From contig SKYG01000249.1 of assembly GCA_007128045.1 (NCBI GenBank), positions 1 to 8,911 of the forward strand: 8,911 bases of DNA, given 5' to 3'. The position numbers and the translations under genes are program-made. Numbering within the stretch: position 1 is the first letter of the stretch; each line of letters begins with the position of its first letter. Positions 6,910 through 8,911 of the stretch are shown here, in pieces. The notes below the pieces were generated by a model. The model had not been told where the DNA came from. It did no database searches and saw nothing but the letters and a program-made list of their open reading frames with translations. This DNA comes from Bacteroidales bacterium (lineage in GTDB: Bacteria > Bacteroidota > Bacteroidia > Bacteroidales > UBA7960).

Positions 6910-7665
6910 TCAGTAGAATATTTCCCTGCGTTTGCGCCAATATTTGATTAGCAGAAAGCCGAACACCATACCTCCCAGGTGGGCGAAGTGAGCCACATTG
7001 TCACCAGGACGATTGGCAATGCCAAAGAACAGCTCCATTACCCCATAGGCAATTACAAAATATTTTGCTTTTATTGGTATAGCCATAAACAGGTAAATGT
7101 AACTGTTGGGGAAGAACATGCCGAAAGCGAGTAAGATGCCAAAAACAGCCCCTGAGGCACCCACGGTAGGGATAAAATATTTGGCAAGATAACTGACCAC
7201 AGTCCTCTCAGATATGCCATGCAAAATATTATATGAACCTGTGTTAATATAGTGCTGTAATTCGGAAGCGCTGTAACCTGCCGCGATGAGCTGATTTTTC
7301 AAACTTATAGCTTCAACATAGCTCACCGCCAGATGCAGAAAGGCCGCCCCAAATCCAGTAACCAGGTAATAAATAAGAAATCTGCGCCCCCCCATCAGGT
7401 TCTCTATAGCTGTGCCAAACATCCACAATGCAAACATATTGAAAAAAATATGCGAAAAATTCGCATGCATGAACATATGGGTAACCAGCTGAAATGGCTT
7501 GAACTGCGGTGATCCCGGCAAATATAAACCCAAAATCCTGGTAAGATCAATATGAAAGGCGCCTCCCAGGGAGATCATCGCCAGAAAGAAAAGGCCGTTT
7601 ATGATTAACAGATTCTTTACAACGGGGGGGAGAAAACTAAAACCTCCTGGTCTGAATTGTGCCAT
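6910..7665 (-). CDS. Rhomboid family intramembrane serine protease
   Basis: A 251-residue rhomboid protease predicted to cleave transmembrane substrates within the inner membrane. All catalytic marks are canonical: HIFFN at 72-76 (H72, N76), GASG at 169-172 with nucleophile S171, and DNVAHFAHLGG at 222-232 with catalytic H229. About six membrane segments are visible, and the C-terminus is basic (KYWRKRRE). A polar stretch of about 45 residues at 118-163 separates the third membrane segment from the serine helix, longer than in the neighbouring rhomboid. The gene holds two 7-base C or G runs (7624-7630, codons 12-14; 7387-7393, codons 91-93). The start is ATG 7665; the preceding 30 bases are A-rich without a clear Shine-Dalgarno. 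It follows mutL by 119 bp and precedes the second rhomboid gene by 27 bp. Confidence 0.95.
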   Translation of the reverse strand: MAQFRPGGFSFLPPVVKNLLIINGLFFLAMISLGGAFHIDLTRILGLYLPGSPQFKPFQLVTHMFMHANFSHIFFNMFALWMFGTAIENLMGGRRFLIYYLVTGFGAAFLHLAVSYVEAISLKNQLIAAGYSASELQHYINTGSYNILHGISERTVVSYLAKYFIPTVGASGAVFGILLAFGMFFPNSYIYLFMAIPIKAKYFVIAYGVMELFFGIANRPGDNVAHFAHLGGMVFGFLLIKYWRKRREIFY

Positions 7666-7773
7666 TTATGATCATTTTATTTTGTTACCTGCTTTGCTTA
7701 GTCCATTATCAACAGAACAACCAAATCATTTAAAAGTTTGACAGGTACGTTAAGAGAATAAGAGGCAAAAGTA

Positions 7774-7781
7774 CAAATTTA
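7774..7781 (-). promoter_or_regulatory. Possible Bacteroidota -7 promoter element between mutL and rhomboid gene
   Basis: TAAATTTG on the - strand (7781-7774) matches TAnnTTTG exactly and sits 3 bases after the mutL stop. No TTTG or TTG is found 19-21 bases further upstream, where mutL coding sequence lies, so only half of the promoter is supported. If used, it would give the rhomboid-rhomboid-uvrB genes a leader of about 100 bases and partial independence from mutL. The 119-bp gap holds nothing else I can recognise: no clear hairpin, terminator or small gene. Confidence 0.35.
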
Positions 7782-7784
7782 TAC

Positions 7785-8911
7785 TCATTTAAACTTCTCT
7801 GATAGTTCCTGAAGACTCAGAATTGACACCGTAGCTTTTCCAAAAGGGGATTGATAGGGTAGCTGACAGGCAAATAAGGCATCGATAAGTGCGGTCATTT
7901 CCTCCTCACAGAGAGGCTTTCCTGGCTTCAGAGAAAGCCGTTTTGCCAATGAGCGTGCAATGCCTGTGTGAGAATCTGCCTTTGGATCTGTTTCATACTG
8001 TTTATATTGTTCTATGATGCCTTCGACCAGGTTCTGGATGTTTCCCTTATTTACAAAATCACCAGGAACAGCATTCACCACGAAAGTTCCCTTGCTCACT
8101 TCCACAATATCAAACCCCAATGTCTTGAATTGCGGCATAATATCAATGAGTACCTCCGCATCAGAATCCAGTAATATAATACTTTCCGGAAAGAGGAGTT
8201 GTTGAGAAACAGCATTTTTATGCTCCAGTATATGCATAAACCGCTCAAAAAGAATTCTTTCATGAGCCTTCTCATGGTCAACGACCATCAAGCCAGACTT
8301 TACGGGCACCAGAATATATCTGTTCTGTAGGTGAATGAATTTTTTGGAACTTGTATCGGCATCATGGGCGCCCCAGTCCTGACTATCGACCGACTGCTGT
8401 GCAGATGCACCCTTTGAGCGTTGAAAAGGCATCTCTTCTTTCCCGGGAAACATTGATTCCCATTGCTCTGGTTTTATTCTGCCGCTTAATCCCTGTTGCT
8501 GGAATGATGAAGCATGGTCTGATTTAAATGGATTGTAATCAGGATTCACCTGTATTGAAGGAGGGGAAACAGGTTTATTCTTTTCTGTTACCAGATCATC
8601 AAAGGCTGTTTCACGCTCAAAATCGAGGGTGGGGGTGATGTTGAATTTCCCCAGGGATCTTTTAACGGTTGTTTTGATTATTTGATAGACATACCTCTCA
8701 TCCTGAAACTTAATTTCCGTTTTAGTAGGATGAACATTTACATCAATCTGACTCGGATCAGTTTCCAGAAACAAAAAGAACGAGGGATACATGTCCTCCG
8801 GGATCAGATCAAGATATGCCTGTTCAACAGCATGACTCAGGTAAGGTGAGCGTATATACCGGGAATTAACAAAGAAATACTGCTCATTCTTACGTTTTTT
8901 TGCAAATTCGG
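7785..8911 (-). CDS. mutL: DNA mismatch repair protein MutL, N-terminal part outside window
   Basis: MutL couples mismatch recognition by MutS to strand removal. The frame is open to the right edge, giving 374 visible residues; the Met codon at 8792 is internal, since conserved MutL sequence continues upstream of it. Visible: the end of the GHKL ATPase/transducer region, with NEQYFFVNSRYI (8-19) and QIDVNVHPTKTEIKF (54-68); a Gln/Ser/Pro-rich linker at about 105-185; and the C-terminal dimerisation domain to the end. The endonuclease-type motif DQHA(X)2E(X)4E appears as DHEKAHERILFE (211-222), with the His and Ala positions changed. The clamp-binding pattern QxxLxP is present as QQLLFP (236-241). 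The closing region LFACQLPYQSPFGKAT stands where other MutLs carry CPHGRP-like residues. The ATPase motifs (E, DNG, GxG) lie off-window. It heads the - strand gene group in this window. Confidence 0.96.
   Translation of the reverse strand, partial: EFAKKRKNEQYFFVNSRYIRSPYLSHAVEQAYLDLIPEDMYPSFFLFLETDPSQIDVNVHPTKTEIKFQDERYVYQIIKTTVKRSLGKFNITPTLDFERETAFDDLVTEKNKPVSPPSIQVNPDYNPFKSDHASSFQQQGLSGRIKPEQWESMFPGKEEMPFQRSKGASAQQSVDSQDWGAHDADTSSKKFIHLQNRYILVPVKSGLMVVDHEKAHERILFERFMHILEHKNAVSQQLLFPESIILLDSDAEVLIDIMPQFKTLGFDIVEVSKGTFVVNAVPGDFVNKGNIQNLVEGIIEQYKQYETDPKADSHTGIARSLAKRLSLKPGKPLCEEEMTALIDALFACQLPYQSPFGKATVSILSLQELSEKFK

Noticed and set aside
8790..8792. ATG as true start of a short MutL-like protein
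   Set aside because: The frame stays open to the window edge and the upstream residues (NEQYFFVNSRYIRSP) are conserved MutL sequence, so the gene is cut by the edge, not short.
1..8911. Mobile element, prophage, defence island or CRISPR in the window
   Set aside because: All genes are housekeeping or sensory families, gaps are tiny, and I saw no repeats, inverted ends, integrase, transposase or evident change in base composition.

Overview
The window looks like a chromosomal housekeeping segment from a member of the Bacteroidota. This rests on several signs. A class II aminotransferase-like acyltransferase of the type common in that phylum is present. There is a tandem rhomboid pair whose second member carries the phylum-typical C-terminal tail. 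A DUF58 gene is coupled to trxA. Shine-Dalgarno sequences are weak or absent. Two exact TAnnTTTG (-7) promoter motifs lie upstream of genes. Base composition is moderately AT-rich by eye and looks even across the genes. I see no transposase, integrase, phage gene, tRNA, rRNA or CRISPR array.

Layout: two gene groups converge near 2590-2608. On the + strand, from the left edge, are the 3' part of a thioredoxin gene (1-284), a DUF58/vWA-like gene whose GTG start overlaps the thioredoxin stop (281-1213), and a membrane-anchored PAS-GAF-PAS sensor-like protein with no output domain (1266-2588). On the - strand, from the right edge, are the C-terminal part of mutL (8911-7785), two rhomboid intramembrane proteases (7665-6910 and 6882-5992), uvrB (5974-3947), and a PLP-dependent alpha-oxoamine synthase of serine palmitoyltransferase type (3853-2609). 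Coding density is very high; the longest gene-free stretch is about 120 bp, between mutL and the first rhomboid gene.

The - strand group pairs mismatch repair (MutL) and nucleotide excision repair (UvrB) around two membrane proteases. The two rhomboid genes and uvrB are spaced 17-27 bp apart and look like one transcription unit. The acyltransferase gene, likely for the first step of sphingolipid or sulfonolipid synthesis, has its own good Bacteroidota-type promoter in the uvrB-acyltransferase gap. That promoter also moves the start codon to a GTG at 3853. A second possible promoter lies just after mutL.

No clearly new multi-gene system is visible. The points most worth a second look are the outputless PAS-GAF-PAS protein, the altered endonuclease motif in MutL next to an intact clamp-binding motif, the two unlike rhomboids (one with a GASAS active-site motif, the other with two 7-base C/G tracts), and the unsettled substrate of the acyltransferase.
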